From Flabesymbios commensalis (taxonomy: Eukaryota > Annelida > Polychaeta > Terebellida > Flabelligeridae): a stretch of 64,000 nt of DNA. Numbering within the stretch: position 1 is the stretch's first letter; each line of letters begins with the position of its first letter. Shown here one piece after another: positions 1 to 14,220 of the stretch. The notes beneath the pieces were generated by a model. The model had not been told where the DNA came from. It worked only from the letters and a program-made list of their open reading frames with translations, and ran no database searches. The stretch is from positions 36,349,160 through 36,413,159 of the forward strand of contig OZ024911.1 in NCBI GenBank assembly GCA_964017125.1, read 5' to 3'. A program made the position numbers and the translations under genes.

Positions 1-3000
1 ACCTACCACTATGGCAGAAACAACAACGCCACAAACTACAACATCTAAACCTAGCACAGCGACTGAAACAACACAACCGCAAACAACAATATCTGAACCT
101 ACCAATGTAGCTGTAACAACAACACCACAAACTACAACAGTTGAACCAAGAACGGTGGCTGAAACAACAACACCACAAACTACAACAGCTGAACCTAGCA
201 CGGTGGCTGAAGCAACAACACCACAAACTACAACATCTGAACCTAGCACAGTGGCTGAAGCAACACCACCACAAACAACTATAGCTGAACCAACTACTGC
301 GGCTGAAACAACAACATCACAGATTACAACAACTGAACCAGGCACGGTGGCTGAAACAACAACACAACAGACTACAACAGTAGAGGCTACCACTGTTGCT
401 GATACAACAACCACACCAATTAGAACAACCGAACCTAGCACAGTGGCTGAAACAACTATATCACAAACTACAACAACTGACCCTAGCACGGTGTCTGAAA
501 CAACAACACCACAAACTAAAACAACAGAAACTAGCACGGTGTCTGAAATAACAACACAACAAACTACACCAGCTGAACCATACACTGTGGCTGAAACAAC
601 AACACCAGAAACTACAACAGTTGAACCAATCACGGTGGCTAAAACAACAACACCACAAAGTGCAACAGTTGAGACTACCATTGTGGCTGAGACCACAACC
701 ACACCAATTAAAACAGCTAAACCCACCACTGTGGCTGAAACAACAATACCACAAACTACAACAACAGAAACTAGCACGGTGGCTGAAACCACAACACAGC
801 AAACTACACCAGCTGAAACTTCCACTGTGGCTGAAACAACATTACCAGAAACTACAACGGCTGAAACAATCACGGTGGCTAAAACAACAACACCACAAAC
901 AACAACAGTTGAGACTACCGTTGTGGCTGAGACCACAACCACACAAATTAGAACAACTGAACCTACCACTGTGGCTGAAACAACAATACCACAAACTACA
1001 ACATCTGACCCTAGCACGGTGGCTGAAACAACAACACAACAAACTACACCAGCTGAACCTAGCACGGTGGCTGAAACAACAACACAACAAACTACACCAG
1101 CTGAACCTTCCACTGTGGCTGAAACAACACCAGAAACTACAACAGCTGAACCATGCACGGTGGCTGAAACAACAACACCACATACTACAACATCTGAACC
1201 TAGCACGGTGGCTGAAACAACAACGCCACAAACTACAACATCTGAACCTAGCACAGTGGCTGGCGCAACAACACCACAAACTACACGAGCTGAACCTACC
1301 ACTGCGGTTGAAACAACAACACCACAAACTACAACAGCAGAGCCTAGCACAGTGGCTGGCATAACAACATCACAGACTACAGTAACTGAACAAACAGTTA
1401 AAGCAAAAACAGTTGAACCTTCCATTGTGGCTGCAACAGCAACAACAGAAACAACAACAGCTGAACAAAGAACGGTTGCCGAAACAACAACACCACAAAC
1501 TACAACAGTTGAGGCTACTATTGTGGCTGAGACCACAACCACACAAATTAGAATAACCGAGCCTACCACTGTGGCTGAAACAGCAATACCACAAACTACA
1601 AAAATTGACCCTAGCACGGTGGCTGAAACAACAAAACCGCAAACACCAATAGATGAACCTACCACTGTGGCTGAGACGACAGCGACACAAACTACACAAG
1701 CTGACCCTAACACTATGGCTGGGACAACAACACTACAAGCCACAACCGTTGAACCAAGCACGCTAGCTGAAACTAGAACACCACAAACTACAACAACAAA
1801 ACCTAGCACGGTGGCTCGAACAACAACACCAGAAACTGCAACAACAGAACCTAGCACGGTGACTGAAACAAAAACACAACAGACTACAGCAGATGAACCT
1901 ACCACTGTGGCTGAAACAAAAACAACAGAAACTACAACAGCTGCATCAAGCACGGTGGCTGAGACAACAACACCACAAGCTACAACAGCTGAACCTAACA
2001 CATTGGTTGAAACAACAACTTCACAAGCAACAACAACAGCGCCTAGCACTGTGGCGGAGACAACAACACCACAAACTACAACAACAAAACCTACCACTGT
2101 GGCTGAAACAACAATACCACAAACTACAACAGCCGAACCGAGCACGGTGGCTGAAACAACAACACCACAACCTGCAGCAGCTGAGCCTGCAACGGTGGCT
2201 GAAACAACAACACCAAAAACTACAACAACAGAATCTAGCACGGTGGCTGAAACGACAACACCACAGACTACAGTAACTGAACCTACCACAATAGCTGAAA
2301 CAACAACATCACAAACTGCAACAGTTAAGGTTACCACTGTGGCTGACACAACAAGCACAGAAATTAGAACAACTGAACCTAGCACGGTGGTTGAAACAAC
2401 AACACCACACACTATAACAACTGACCCCAGCACGGTGGCTGAGATAACAAGACTGCAAACAACAATAGATGAATCTGCCACTGTGGCTGAAATAACAACA
2501 CCACAAACTACAATAACTAAACATGACACTGTGGTTGAAAACACAACTCCACAAACTACAACAGCTGAATCTGCAACGGTGGCTGAAACAACAACACCAC
2601 AAACTACAACAACAGAACCCAGCACGGTGGCTGAAGCAACAACACCACAAACTACAACAACAGAACCTAGCACGGTGGCTGAAACAACATCACAAATTAG
2701 AACAACCGCACCTACCACTTTGGCTGAAACAACAGCACCACAAACTACAACAACAGAACCTAGCACGGTGGCTGAAACAACATCACCACAAATTACAACA
2801 GCTCAATCTATCACTGTGACTGAAACAAAAACAACTCAAACTACAACAGCTGAACCAAGCACGGTGGCTGAAACAATAACACCACAAACTACAGCAACTG
2901 AACCTACCACTGTCGCCGAAACCCCAGCACCAACAACTAAAACAGCTGAACTTACCACTGTAGCTGAAACAACAACACCACTAACTACAACAACTCAATC

Positions 3001-6000
3001 TGACGCAGTGGCTGAAACAACAACACTACAAACTACAACCGTTCAACCTATCACTGTGGCTGAAACAACAGCGTCACAAACTACAACAGCTGAGCCTACC
3101 ACGGTGACAGAAACAACAACACCGCAGACTACAACAACTGAACCTAGCACAGTGGCTGAAACAACAACATCACAAACTACGACAGTTCAGGCTACCGTTG
3201 TTCCTGAGACAACTGCCACACAAGTTATAACAACTGAACCAAGCACGGAGGTTGAGACATTAACATCACAAACTATGACACATGAACCTAGTATTGTAGT
3301 TGAAACAAAAACACCACAAACAACAACAGCTGAACTTAGCACTATGGCTGAGACAACCACCACACAGACCACGACTCCTGAACCTAGCACTGTGGCTGAA
3401 ACAACAACATCACAAACTATGACACATGAACCTAGTATTGTAGTTGAAACAAAAACACCACAAACAACAACAGCTGAACTTAGCACTATGGCTGAGACAA
3501 CCACCACACATACCACGACAACTGAACCTGGCACTGTGGCTGAAACAACAACACCACAAACTATGACACCTGAACCTAGTACTGTGACTGAAACAACAAT
3601 AACTGAACGTAGTACTTTAGCTGATGCAACAACACCACCAACGACAGCAGTTGAAGCCACGTCTGTGACTAAGACAACAATCATACAAACTACAACAGCC
3701 GAATATTTTACTGTGGCTGAGACAACAACACCACAAACTCAAACAGCTGAACCTGGTGCGATGTCTGAATCAACAACACCACAAACTGCAACATCTGAAG
3801 CTAGCGCTGTGTCAGAAACAACAACAACACAAGCTACAACAGCTGAACCGAGCACGGTGGCTGGAACAACAACACCACAAATTATAACAACAGAACCTAG
3901 CACTATGGCTGAGACAACAACACCACAAATTACAACATCTGAACCTAGCACTTCGGCCGAGACAACAACACGACAAACTACAACATCTAAACCAAGCACT
4001 GCGGCTGAGATAACAACACCACAACCTACAACAGCTGAACCGAGCACTGCGGCTGAGACAACAACACCACAACCTACAACAGCTGAACCAAGCACTGCGG
4101 CCGAGACAACAACACCACAAACTACATTATCTAAACCAAGCACTGCGGCTGAAATAACACCACCACAACCTACAACACCTGAAACAAGCACTGCGGCCGA
4201 TACAACAACACCACAAACTACAACATCTGAACCAAGCACTGCGGTTGAGAAAACAACACCACAACCTACAACAGCTAAACCAAGTACTGCGGCCGACACA
4301 ACAACACCACAACCTACAACAGCTGAACTAAGCACTGCGGCTGAGACAACAACTCCACAACCTACAACATCTAAACCAAGCACTGCGGCTGAGACAACAG
4401 CACCACAACCTACAGCAGCTGAACCAAGCACTGCGGTTAAGACAACAACACCACAACATACAACATCTAAACTAAGCACTGCGGCTGAGACAACAACACC
4501 ACAACCTACAACAGCTAAATCGAGCACTGCGGCTGTGACAACGACACCACAACCTACAACAGCTGAACCAAGCACTGCGGCTGAGACAACAACACCACAA
4601 CCTGCAACATCTGAACCAAGAACTGCGGCTGAGACAACAACACCACAACCTACAACATCTGAACCAAGCACTGCGGTCGAGACAACAACACCACAACCTA
4701 CAACAGCTGAGCTAAGCACTGCGGCCGAGACAACAACACCACAAACTACAACATCTAAACCAAGCACTGCGGCTGAGATAACAACACCACAACCTACAAA
4801 AGCTGAACCAAGCACTGCGGCTGAGACAACAACACCACAACCTACAACAGCTGAACCGAGCACTGCGGCTGTGACAACGACACCACAACCTACAACAGCT
4901 GAACCAAGCACTGCGGCTGAGACAACAACACCACAACCTACAACAGCTGAACCAAGCACTGCGGCTGAGACAACAACACCACAACCTGCAACATCTGAAC
5001 CAAGCACTGCGGCTGAGACAACAACACCACAACCTGCAACATCTGAGCCAAGCACTGCGGCTGAGACAACAACACCACAACCTACAACAGCTGAACCGAG
5101 CACTGCGGCTGTGACAACGACACCACAACCTACAACAGCTGAACCAAGCACTGCGGTCCAGACAACAACACCACAATCTACTACAGCTGAACCAAGCACT
5201 GCGGCTGAGACAACAACTCCACAACCTACAACATCTAAACCAAGCACTGCGGCTGAGACAACAACACCACAACCTACAGCAGCTGAACCAAGCACTGCGG
5301 TTAAGACAACAACACCACAACCTACAACATCTAAACTAAGCACTGCGGCTGAGACAACAACACCACAACCTACAACAGCTGAATCGAGCACTGCGGCTGT
5401 GACAACGACACCACAACCTACAACAGCTGAACCAAGCACTGCGGCTGAGACAACAACACCACAACCTGCAACATCTGAACCAAGCACTGCGGCTGAGACA
5501 ACAACACCACAACCTACAACATCTGAACCAAGCACTGCGGTCGAGACAACAACACCACAACCTACAGCAGCTGAGCTAAGCACTGCGGCCGAGACAACAA
5601 CACGACAAACTACAACATCTAAACCAAGCACTGCGGCTGAGATAACAACACCACAACCTACAACAGCTGAACCAAGCACTGCGGCTGAGACAACAACACC
5701 ACAACCTACAACAGCTGAACCGAGCACTGCGGCTGTGACAACGACACCACAACCTACAACAGCTGAACCAAGCACTGCGGCTGAGACAACAACACCACAA
5801 CCTGCAACATCTAAGCCAAGCACTGCGGCTGTGACAACGACACCACAAGCTACAACATCTGAACCAAGCACTGCGGCTGAGACAACAACACCACAACCTA
5901 CAACAGCTGAACCGAGCACTGCGGCTGTGACAACGACACCACAACCTACAACAGCTGAACCAAGCACTGCGGTCGAGACAACAACACCACAACCTACAAC

Positions 6001-7877
6001 AGCTGAACCAAGCACTGCGGCTGAGACAACAACACCACAAACTACAACATCTGAACCAAGCACTGCGGCCGAGACAACAACACCACAATCTACTACAGCT
6101 GAACCAAGCACTGCGGCTGAGACAACAACACCACAAACTACAACATCTGAACCAAGCACTGCGGCTGAGACAACAACACCACAACCTCCAGCAGCTGAAC
6201 CAAGCACTGCTGTTAAGACAACAACACCACAACCTACACCATCTGAACCAAGCACTGCGGCTGAGACAACCATACCACAACCTACAACAGCTGAACCCAG
6301 CACTGCGGCTGTGACAACAACACCACAACCTGCAACATCTGAACCAAGCACTGCGGCTGAGACAACAAAACCACAACCTACAGCAGCTGAACCAAGCACT
6401 GCTGCTGAGACAACAACACCACAAAATCCAACATCTGAACCAAGCACTGCGGCTGAGACAACAACACCTCAACCTACAACATCTGAACCAAGCACTGCTG
6501 CTGAGACAACAACACCACAAAATCCAACATCTGAACCAAGCACTGCGGCTGAGACAACAACACCACAACCTACAACATCTGAACCAAGCACTGCGGCCGA
6601 AACAACAGCACCACAAACTACAACATCTGAACCAAGCACTGCGGCTGTGACAACAACACCACAACTTACAACAGCTGAACCAAGCAGTGCGGCCGAGACA
6701 ACAACACGACAAACTACAACATCTGAACCAAGCACTGCGGCTGAGACAACAACACCACAACCTACAACATCTGAACCAAGCACTGCGGCCGAAACAACAG
6801 CACCACAAACTACAACATCTGAACCAAGCACTGCGGCTGTGACAACAACACCACAACTTACAACAGCTGAACCAAGCACTGCGGCCGAGACAACAACACG
6901 ACAAACTACAACATCTGAACCAAGCACTGCGGCTGTGACAACAACACCACAACCTACAACTGCTGAACCTAGCACGGTGCTTGAAAGAACAGTATCACGA
7001 ACACCAACAACTGAACCTAACATAGTACATGAAACAACAACACCCCAAACTACAACAACTGAACCTGTTATTGTGGCTGAGACAACAACACCTTCACAAG
7101 CCACAACAACTGAACCTGGCACTGTGGCTGAGATAACAACACCACAAATTACAGCAACTGGACCAAATTCAGTGGCTGAGGCATCAACATCACACACTTC
7201 AACAGCTGAACCTAGCACATTGGTTGAAACAACAACTCCACAAGCAACAACAACAACAGAACCTAGCACTGTGGCTGAGACAACAAAACCACAAACTTCA
7301 ACAGCTAAACCTAGCACTGTACCTGAAAAAACAACATCACAATCTTCAACTATTGAACCTAGCCCTGTGGCCGAGACAGCAATACCACAAACCACAACAG
7401 CTGAATCAAACTCAGTGGCTGGGACATCAACATCACAAGCTACAACATCTGTGGCTGAGGCAACGCCATCACAAACTGAACCAACCGAAACTAGCTCTAT
7501 GACCGAGACAACAACACGACAAATTACAATAACTGAATCTCGTACTGTGCCTGGGACAACAACGCCACAAACTACGATACTTGACCCTAGCATTGTTGGT
7601 GAAACAACAACGCCACAAACTACAACAACTGAATATACCTCGATGGCTGAAACAACAACATCAAAAATTTCAACAACTGAACCTAACAAAGAAGACATTA
7701 CTGTGATAAGCTCAGAGCAAAGTGACAAAGCTACCCAATTGTTTACTAAACTATACAGTACCAGTGTGGATATCAAGGATTCCACTGATTCTTCAGCTCC
7801 AGTGCCTGATCCCAGCTTCACCACTGCAGCTGCATGGCAAAGTGCTGAGACGTCTACTCCACCCAATACAGTGCAAG
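1..7877 (+). CDS. Giant Thr/Pro/Ser-repeat exon of a membrane mucin, 5' end outside window
   Basis: One uninterrupted reading frame (codons at 2, 5, 8, 11...) encodes about 2,620 residues, nearly all in 16-residue repeats of the type AETTTPQTTTAEPSTV. Threonine is by far the commonest residue; Pro, Ser, Glu and Ala follow; a single Cys is seen near residue 378. Such composition is typical of densely O-glycosylated mucin ectodomains. The ATG at 11 is not a start: the codons before it (Pro-Thr-Thr) continue the repeat, so the exon begins upstream of the window. The last roughly 75 residues leave the repeat (Ser/Asp-rich, with KLYSTSVD). The exon ends at a strong donor (CAAG/GTATGT) in phase 1. 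The next exon with matching phase carries a membrane segment, so this is the extracellular part of a single-pass mucin. No named orthologue is recognisable, because such repeats carry little family signal. Confidence 0.85.
2..7690 (+). repeat. 48-bp coding tandem repeat array (about 155 units)
   Basis: Period 48 bp, hence 16 codons. Three blocks are visible: units ending STV to about 3950, homogeneous units ending STA (with PQPTT) from about 3950 to 6960, and STV-type units again to about 7690. The middle block is more uniform at DNA level and uses GCACTGCGGC where the flanks use GCACGGTGGC. The period is a multiple of three and stop-free, so long antisense open frames appear across it; they are artefacts. 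Confidence 0.95.
4348..5794 (+). repeat. Segmental duplication inside the mucin array, offset 864 bp (18 units)
   Basis: The segment from about 4348 to 4930 recurs at about 5212 to 5794, with the same order of rare unit variants (ending SKPSTA, then AAEPSTAVK, then SKLSTA, then AVTTTPQ). The AACTCC marker lies at 4351 and 5215, exactly 864 bp apart. Smaller duplications of the same kind have offsets of 144 bp (3271/3415) and 192 bp (around 6600/6790). All are whole multiples of 48. Confidence 0.85.
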
Positions 7878-7910
7878 GTATGTGAACTTATTTTGTTCTG
7901 CATATCCGAT

Positions 7911-7952
7911 AGGCAGTAACTGCTGACTTGGAAAGTGAGCAGCTACTGCCTT
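7911..7952 (+). repeat. Hairpin element, CAGTAACTGCTTAC family
   Basis: An imperfect palindrome around GGCAGTAACTGCT / AGCAGCTACTGCC with a short loop. It starts 33 bases after the intron 1 donor. The same family occurs at 27337-27397, about 29950-30045, 59055-59115 and 62518-62565. Confidence 0.65.
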
Positions 7953-8016
7953 TTGGCTTTACATGACAGTATGTATCTATGATGTCCCCTTATGAAGTCT
8001 CATCCACTTATTAATT

Positions 8017-8128
8017 CAGCAAGCACAAAATATTTATGTAACATCTGTAGAACGTCGACCCAACTTCTTCGACGTTTGACCAACATTGTACAAATGTTAT
8101 ACAAAATTAATGTTTTGTGTTTTCTGGG
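8017..8128 (+). mobile_element. MITE, GCAAACAC...GTGTTTGCTGGG palindrome family
   Basis: It opens CAGCAAGCACAAAAT and closes ATGTTTTGTGTTTTCTGGG, with GTCGACCCAAC/TTCGACGTTTG at the centre. It is one of more than a dozen window copies that share CCAGCAAACAC-type ends and a GACGT-type apex. Confidence 0.6.
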
Positions 8129-8466
8129 AATGTATAAGTGCCTTTGCATCTATAAAGATATTAAATGATATTACTAATCCAACGCTCATTTTTACCGACT
8201 TAATATTACAGATTATTGTGTAATCAAATATTATTGCAAAATTAAAACAAGGACGTCACAATTAGGAATGTTAATACTATCAGAGGCTTGATCCTGCTGC
8301 CATCGAGCAATAGCTGTGAACGCAAAAAGGGGTGATAATCAAAGTTTCATTCTCGGCATTCAAACGTAACCTTATCGGCCTATATACAGACAGATATATT
8401 AGCTAAAATAACTATGATACAACAGCTACTTCGACATCTATGTTGTCGACGTTGCGCCCTGGAAGC

Positions 8467-8514
8467 CAAAGTGTTGTATGTGCCACTCATTTGAGTGGCA
8501 CATACAACACTTTG
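8467..8514 (+). repeat. Perfect 48-bp palindrome
   Basis: Two 23-base arms with a 2-base centre (TT) and no mismatch; the left arm begins CAAAGTGTTGTATG. The apex part GTGCCACTCA resembles the TGCCACTT apex of the TATCTGCCACT hairpin family. Confidence 0.85.
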
Positions 8515-11184
8515 ACTGCTAGAAGAACGATGCAAAAAAAATCTCACGAATCAATTTTTTTGTCGGTGAAAAGCGTGATGATAATCTATAATGAACGATC
8601 TCGGCCTAATTTAGGCTACGTGGCTGTGTTATTATCTCTGATTATGCTAGGCACATACGACTATCAAATGCTTGGCGCTCGTAGCACTGACATCCCAATT
8701 TGGCAACCGCAACTATGCTTGCTAATTTTATCATTTCCAATCATAGCTGTACCATGTGTACAGGTGTCTTGTTCGACCATGTACATGACAGTACGTGAAA
8801 TGTATGTGTGTCAACAGTGGTTAATGTAATGTATGCTCTGAAAAAATGTGCAAAAATTATAATAACAAAACCATATGAAATAAACTTACGTCTTTCATAG
8901 CACCTTACTTCGTCAGATAATCATGATAATAATCACAACTACTTGAGGATAATTGACAACACATTGCACTTGCCAGTGTTTAATTTCACCACCAGATTTT
9001 TTTTCAATGAGAGACGTTAACGTAAAGCTTTGCGTAATGCATGTGAAGCGTAACTCGTTAACTTAAAGGTACGGACATTTAGTAGCCGGATAGATAATTT
9101 ATAAACGGTTTCAGATGTTTGTTTTGACGTTTCTAATTATTGTTACTTTTTTTAATTTAAACGTTCTATCGAGTGGCTACCAGGCGATATAATTATATTC
9201 AGGACACTTTCGATATCTCTTTAATTTATCTTTCCAACATGATACTCTCGCTATTATAGCCGTGGCATGCATGAGAACATAGTCGTGTAATATCAATCAC
9301 TCATTTAAATATCAATCACACACATACTAATGTGGCAAACTTTACCAACTTGCAAATTTCGTTAGCCGAAGGCCAAATACATTGTCGTCAATGGCAATGA
9401 GCTGAGACAGTTTTTTTTTTGTAAATTATACTGAATGTAGGCCCTATATCGTAATTTATTGTGGTCACGTGCAATTTTAAGGCGTCGCCCATTCGTTTTG
9501 CTAGATATCTACGTCTTAAGTTTCTGTAAAAAACATTTCGTTCAATCTTTTTCCAACTTGTTGTTGTCATAAAATGTCAAGCCTCATGTATACTGCATTA
9601 TAAAGGTGATAAAGCTGTCGAGTTGTAGTTTTATTTTAATTAACGTTTAACCGTTTGAGTACTGTGTGTCCTTGATACATGTATGTTTTGATCAAATTAT
9701 TTTTGTCGTGTGAATTACACCATAGCGACTATGAAAATGAGGTTCTTAAAATTTAAAAGTTGTTTTTGTATAGTACATAGCGATGTTGCATTAATGCGGA
9801 AATCTTGGTCTATTTTCCTTGAGAGTACGTACAAGGTCTTTCCTGACATTTTATTTACTAATGATTTTAAATATGTTATACTATTATAGCGATTCCCACA
9901 TTTTAAGCTAAATCGACCAAAATTCGGCAAAACAGAAACAAATAGTCTACACCAGAATACATACAGCGTACGTTGGATTAATGTTGGCCCAACGTCAAAC
10001 TGCTGGCCCATTATTGAGCCAACATAAAGCAGACATGATTGCCTAGCTGAATCGTCCACTGGTCCTGGTTTTTATAACGCGGAAGTTGAAGACAAGCCCC
10101 ATTCACGTGATTCACTGGCTGTGTGTGGTAGGACCAGGCGATTATCATTCATTCCGCCATCGAACATTCGCTGAAGCAGAAACGTTTCGTCGCAGACGAA
10201 GGTTGAATCGCAGACGCTTTAAATAGCTCTGAAGCAACGATTTCAGATAATCATTGTACATCAGCACAGATATAACTTAACTGGATAGGTTATGAATTTG
10301 ACAATTTTATCAGTGTGTTACTGAACGATAAATGACAGAATTCGATTTCGAGGAGGCCTTTTCAAAAACAATGCAGCTAATTTAACCCTAAATCATAGAA
10401 TTTGCTACTCACATGAATTTTGTTCAATGGGACCAGACATTTGCATTTGCTGTTACACATTTTGTTTACAATAACAGTGATTATTTATTCCGCTAATATA
10501 AATAATCCTAGTCTAGATATGGACATGCTCACATAATTATTATGGACATAATATTATCAAAAAAACGAAAAAATGGCTTTTGGATTATTTTTGGCCTCAT
10601 TGTGTCGCTTTAAAGCGGCTTTAAAGCGCGGTGCACCATGTATGTTCCGCAAAGCCACAAGGCTGTATCTATACTTGTAATGTAAGCAGATACTGTTTTT
10701 TTGCTTTGCACGGCAGCATCCCATAATATGCTCTTTATTCCTGCAGATTTACGCGACCGCCCGATATGATCCTAACCATGTACATGATGTACAAAGGAGG
10801 TTATCTATATAACCTCCATTTACTGAGTTGCACGCACAAGCGCTTTGATCTGGTTGAGATCGGAAATAGACCCGAGCTAAATAGTACAACCGTGTCACAG
10901 TACTATTTCAAGACACGCGCACTTTGTTCTTACGTTATTACAGAAGTAACATTGCAAGATCTTAAGTGAGAAAAATATCACTAACTGTTTGGGTTTTGGC
11001 AACACTTATTAGGCCTACATACGTTATCCAGAAGCAAGTTTTAAATATCATTTTTTGATGACAACAATGAAGTTTATAGCCCCGTGAAATTTGATTTTGT
11101 TCTCCTTAATTTTAAAAAGACAAAAAAGAAATTGTAGACCTACAGAATCTGATAATGATAAATCGAACGTTTAAAGTCTAACGT

Positions 11185-11280
11185 CCAGACTAACCAATGA
11201 CATATCTCGAATTCAGGACAATCGAGATCGTCCCGATGTAGACTGCCCTGAATTCAGGATATGACATTCGGTTAGTCTGG
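11185..11280 (+). mobile_element. Foldback MITE with CCAGACTAACC ends
   Basis: Inverted arms of about 36 bases (CCAGACTAACCAATGACATA and its mirror ending CGGTTAGTCTGG) flank a 23-base loop, with a few mismatches. Confidence 0.65.
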
Positions 11281-11892
11281 TCAATCGGAATGATCCAACA
11301 TGATCAGGTGAGGTCTATAATATTGTCTGGACATCGCCCCGAATAGCTGATTAAGCATGCATCTCGACATGAAGCTGGAAAAATCGGGCGCATTTGGTCC
11401 TTTGATTGAAAAAAAATAGTAGGCCTACAATCATCTCCTTGAGTTAATCGGGAAGAACCCGACTTTGAACGTCACCACTGATCTTTACAAAATACGTTGT
11501 AGTTTCTGCTGACAATTAGAAAAGTACTTTTCCTAAGCCTAATTCCATGAACATGGTGAAGCTGGAATAGTTAGCTAGTTTTCACATATTATCGTCCATC
11601 ATTAGATTTTCTGATCACATATAAAGATGGAGGCGTCACTTACCGAAAGCTACGCGATCAGTAACTCCTCTGACACAACTGCATTTTAAAATACTATTAT
11701 AGTGCTTTTTCAAATTATTCTATCATTCACGATTCTTGTGATATTAAAGCTCAGCACGTACCCTGTGAAATAATGTGTTACTATGTTCCATTCATATGAA
11801 GTTGGAATTGCTGACGCAATATTCTAGCTCCAGAGTACGAAGAATATCTATTTTTTTCGAAAAATAGACTATTATTATACTAACTGAGCATG

Positions 11893-11970
11893 TCGTCTCC
11901 TTGAATATGAAAGGGTGTATCTACCACATTGCCAAGAAGCTGATATACCCTTTTATATCCAAAGGGACGA
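11893..11970 (+). mobile_element. Hairpin MITE, TATCTGCCACT family, degraded copy
   Basis: Arms read CGTCTCCTTGAATATGAAAG and the mirror TATATCCAAAGGGACGA, with several mismatches. Better copies lie at 20942, 29529, 53195 and 56163. Confidence 0.6.
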
Positions 11971-12980
11971 TAAACAACTAACTGTAATATATATTTCAGT
12001 GACATTTTCGTTTCTTTCAAACATTCTTGGAGCGTATAATATCATTATAATATATACGGTCATATAAGTAGCACTAGGTTTAAATGTGTTTATCAGTCGG
12101 TACTACGTTAGAGAAACAACTATAAACTGGGGAATATAAACATTTGTAGGCAAACTCATTAATTCGATTAATGACTATGTCCCGACATAATATTCATGCC
12201 ACATAGACAATAACCTGATAACCCTTGGCCCTACATAGCATACATTTTCACACTGCTTAAAGCAGAATGATAGTTATCCCATTGAACATTGATAGGTTCA
12301 CTGGTGCTGATTTAATGGTGGACCAGCGTCGTAGACCGTGGCCCATCATTGAACCAACACCGGGTGGACGTGTCGCGATGACTGAATGGGATGCTCGTCT
12401 CTGCCACACATTGCACGGTGTCAAGTCAAACATAGGTGACAGATGTACTACATTGAATCATGTATGGTATTAATCATTTCCATGGTGACGTCGAAGGCTG
12501 ACGATCGGCCGAATATTCGAAGAAGTTAACATCTCACCATTAAAATCTTAATAGTAATATTACGATCTATCTATATATACTTACGACAACTATTTGGTTA
12601 TTTACTAGGGTCTTTGAAACTTTCTGATTTTTTGTAAAATTCTTTGAGATAACATTTCAACTTCGCTCGAGAATACGCCCTCATGTTTCCACATTTATAT
12701 TTAATGTGTATGCCTAATATGTCTATTTAATAATATGTCAATTTAAGGCTTATTGATACATCTCGAACAATAATCGAGTCATCTGATATGTATAGATTCA
12801 GATTTAGATCTATTAATTTGATCAAACAAAAAACATAGTAATATAGGCAGTATTATAAAAAAAAATTATCAGGAGAACAAACAATGGTCGCCAGCTTGTG
12901 ACCACCTACTACCCGGATATGTTATAGATAACCATTGCCATTTTTTGTCACAAACAAAATATATTGTGAAATAACAAATG

Positions 12981-13664
12981 AATGGCTTAGAGGTAAAGTG
13001 ATCCAAGTCCGCATTTTCTCATTTTCCTATAAAAGGATTCAAATTTAAAATCAATTTAAAAAAAATTATATTTCGTTTTTAATTCAACTTTGTTACGTAG
13101 AAGCATGAGGGAATTTGTGCATTGATTTTTCATTTTCATTCCTACTGGCAGGTTTTTAGTTATCAATGTCGTGAAACCCATTTCTGGCAATTTTTTTTTA
13201 TTTGATTTTACAAATAATTTTTTGGAATTTAGAAATATAAATTATTATTTTATTTAATTTAGAAATTATAATTATTTTTAAATGTCACAAACTAGTATAG
13301 GAACTGTCTAGTGTCTCATCATCTTTCTCCAGCAAAAAATTAGTAATGATTGGCATAGCACAAACTGATCCATATAAGGGGTGTTTAATAACATTTCAGC
13401 AGCCATTTTCCGTATATCTCAGAGGTAAACTCATCCTAATCAACATGTCCCTATATAAACTGATGGACTTGGATCACTTTACCATTGACGAAAAATATTA
13501 ATTTTGTAAGTGAAAAAATATATGTTGAATAATAAGTCCTACATTTGTCGACGAATGGCTTAAATATTTTAGTATATTATTTTCGATATATTTAGCTTTA
13601 CCAAAATGACATAAACGGAAAAAAATCGAATTTTGGACTTGGATCACTTTACCTCTGAGCCATT
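12981..13664. mobile_element. 684-bp non-autonomous DNA transposon with CAAATG target duplication
   Basis: Terminal inverted repeats of about 30 bp (AATGGCTTAGAGGTAAAGTG onward; mirror ending CCTCTGAGCCATT) with few mismatches. CAAATG directly precedes (12975-12980) and follows (13665-13670) the element. An extra copy of the inner end sequence GGACTTGGATCACTTTACC lies at about 13467. The interior is AT-rich without coding signal. Confidence 0.75.
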
Positions 13665-14220
13665 CAAATGTGGCTAGCCGGACAGAAAGCATGTGAAGTC
13701 GATATCTTCGAAATTGTCAATTTTCCGTAAATTCGGTAGTCGTGTCCTTCCCGTTTCGCAAGCTGAAATATCTTTTTGAATATCCGCGTTTTTTTAACTT
13801 TTTAATTTTAAGTGACGGCATACTTCATTGCGGCAATACCGCCCAGAGGTACTTAATATTAGTATGTGCGGTACCGTAATTGACTACAGGAAACACGGTT
13901 TGGAGATAATTAATTATGTGGAGGTCGAAAGCAATTTTGTACAAATTGGATGGCAATTGAAGTAGAATCCGCGTTTTTTAGGTCACGGAATACGAAGACC
14001 TCGCAGTGGGGCGTTCACATTTGAACCACGGACAACAAATTCTATGTCATCAACCCTTTGCCCACCAAGTTATCCACAACTTAAAGTGTGTGAAAAGCAA
14101 AATGAGATATGTCAAATCGGAGGGGGATAATATTCTAAAAGTGGCGATCAAAGATAGGCCTACGTCCCAAGTTCAAAAAGTCCTATTTAAAATGCTAATA
14201 AATACGATAGAAGACGGTTA

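Noticed and set aside
11-13. ATG at the left edge as translation start
   Set aside because: The codons before it continue the repeat, so the frame enters from outside the window.
3739-6447. 902-residue antisense open frame rich in VLGSAVVGCGVVVSAA
   Set aside because: Mirror of the 48-bp coding repeat; a stop-free unit with a period divisible by three opens other frames automatically. The same holds for all minus-strand Cys/Trp-rich frames between 461 and 7866.
8440-8829. 129-codon frame in intron 1 with a hydrophobic segment
   Set aside because: Its first part lies on a perfect palindrome and it has no splice context or recognisable domain.
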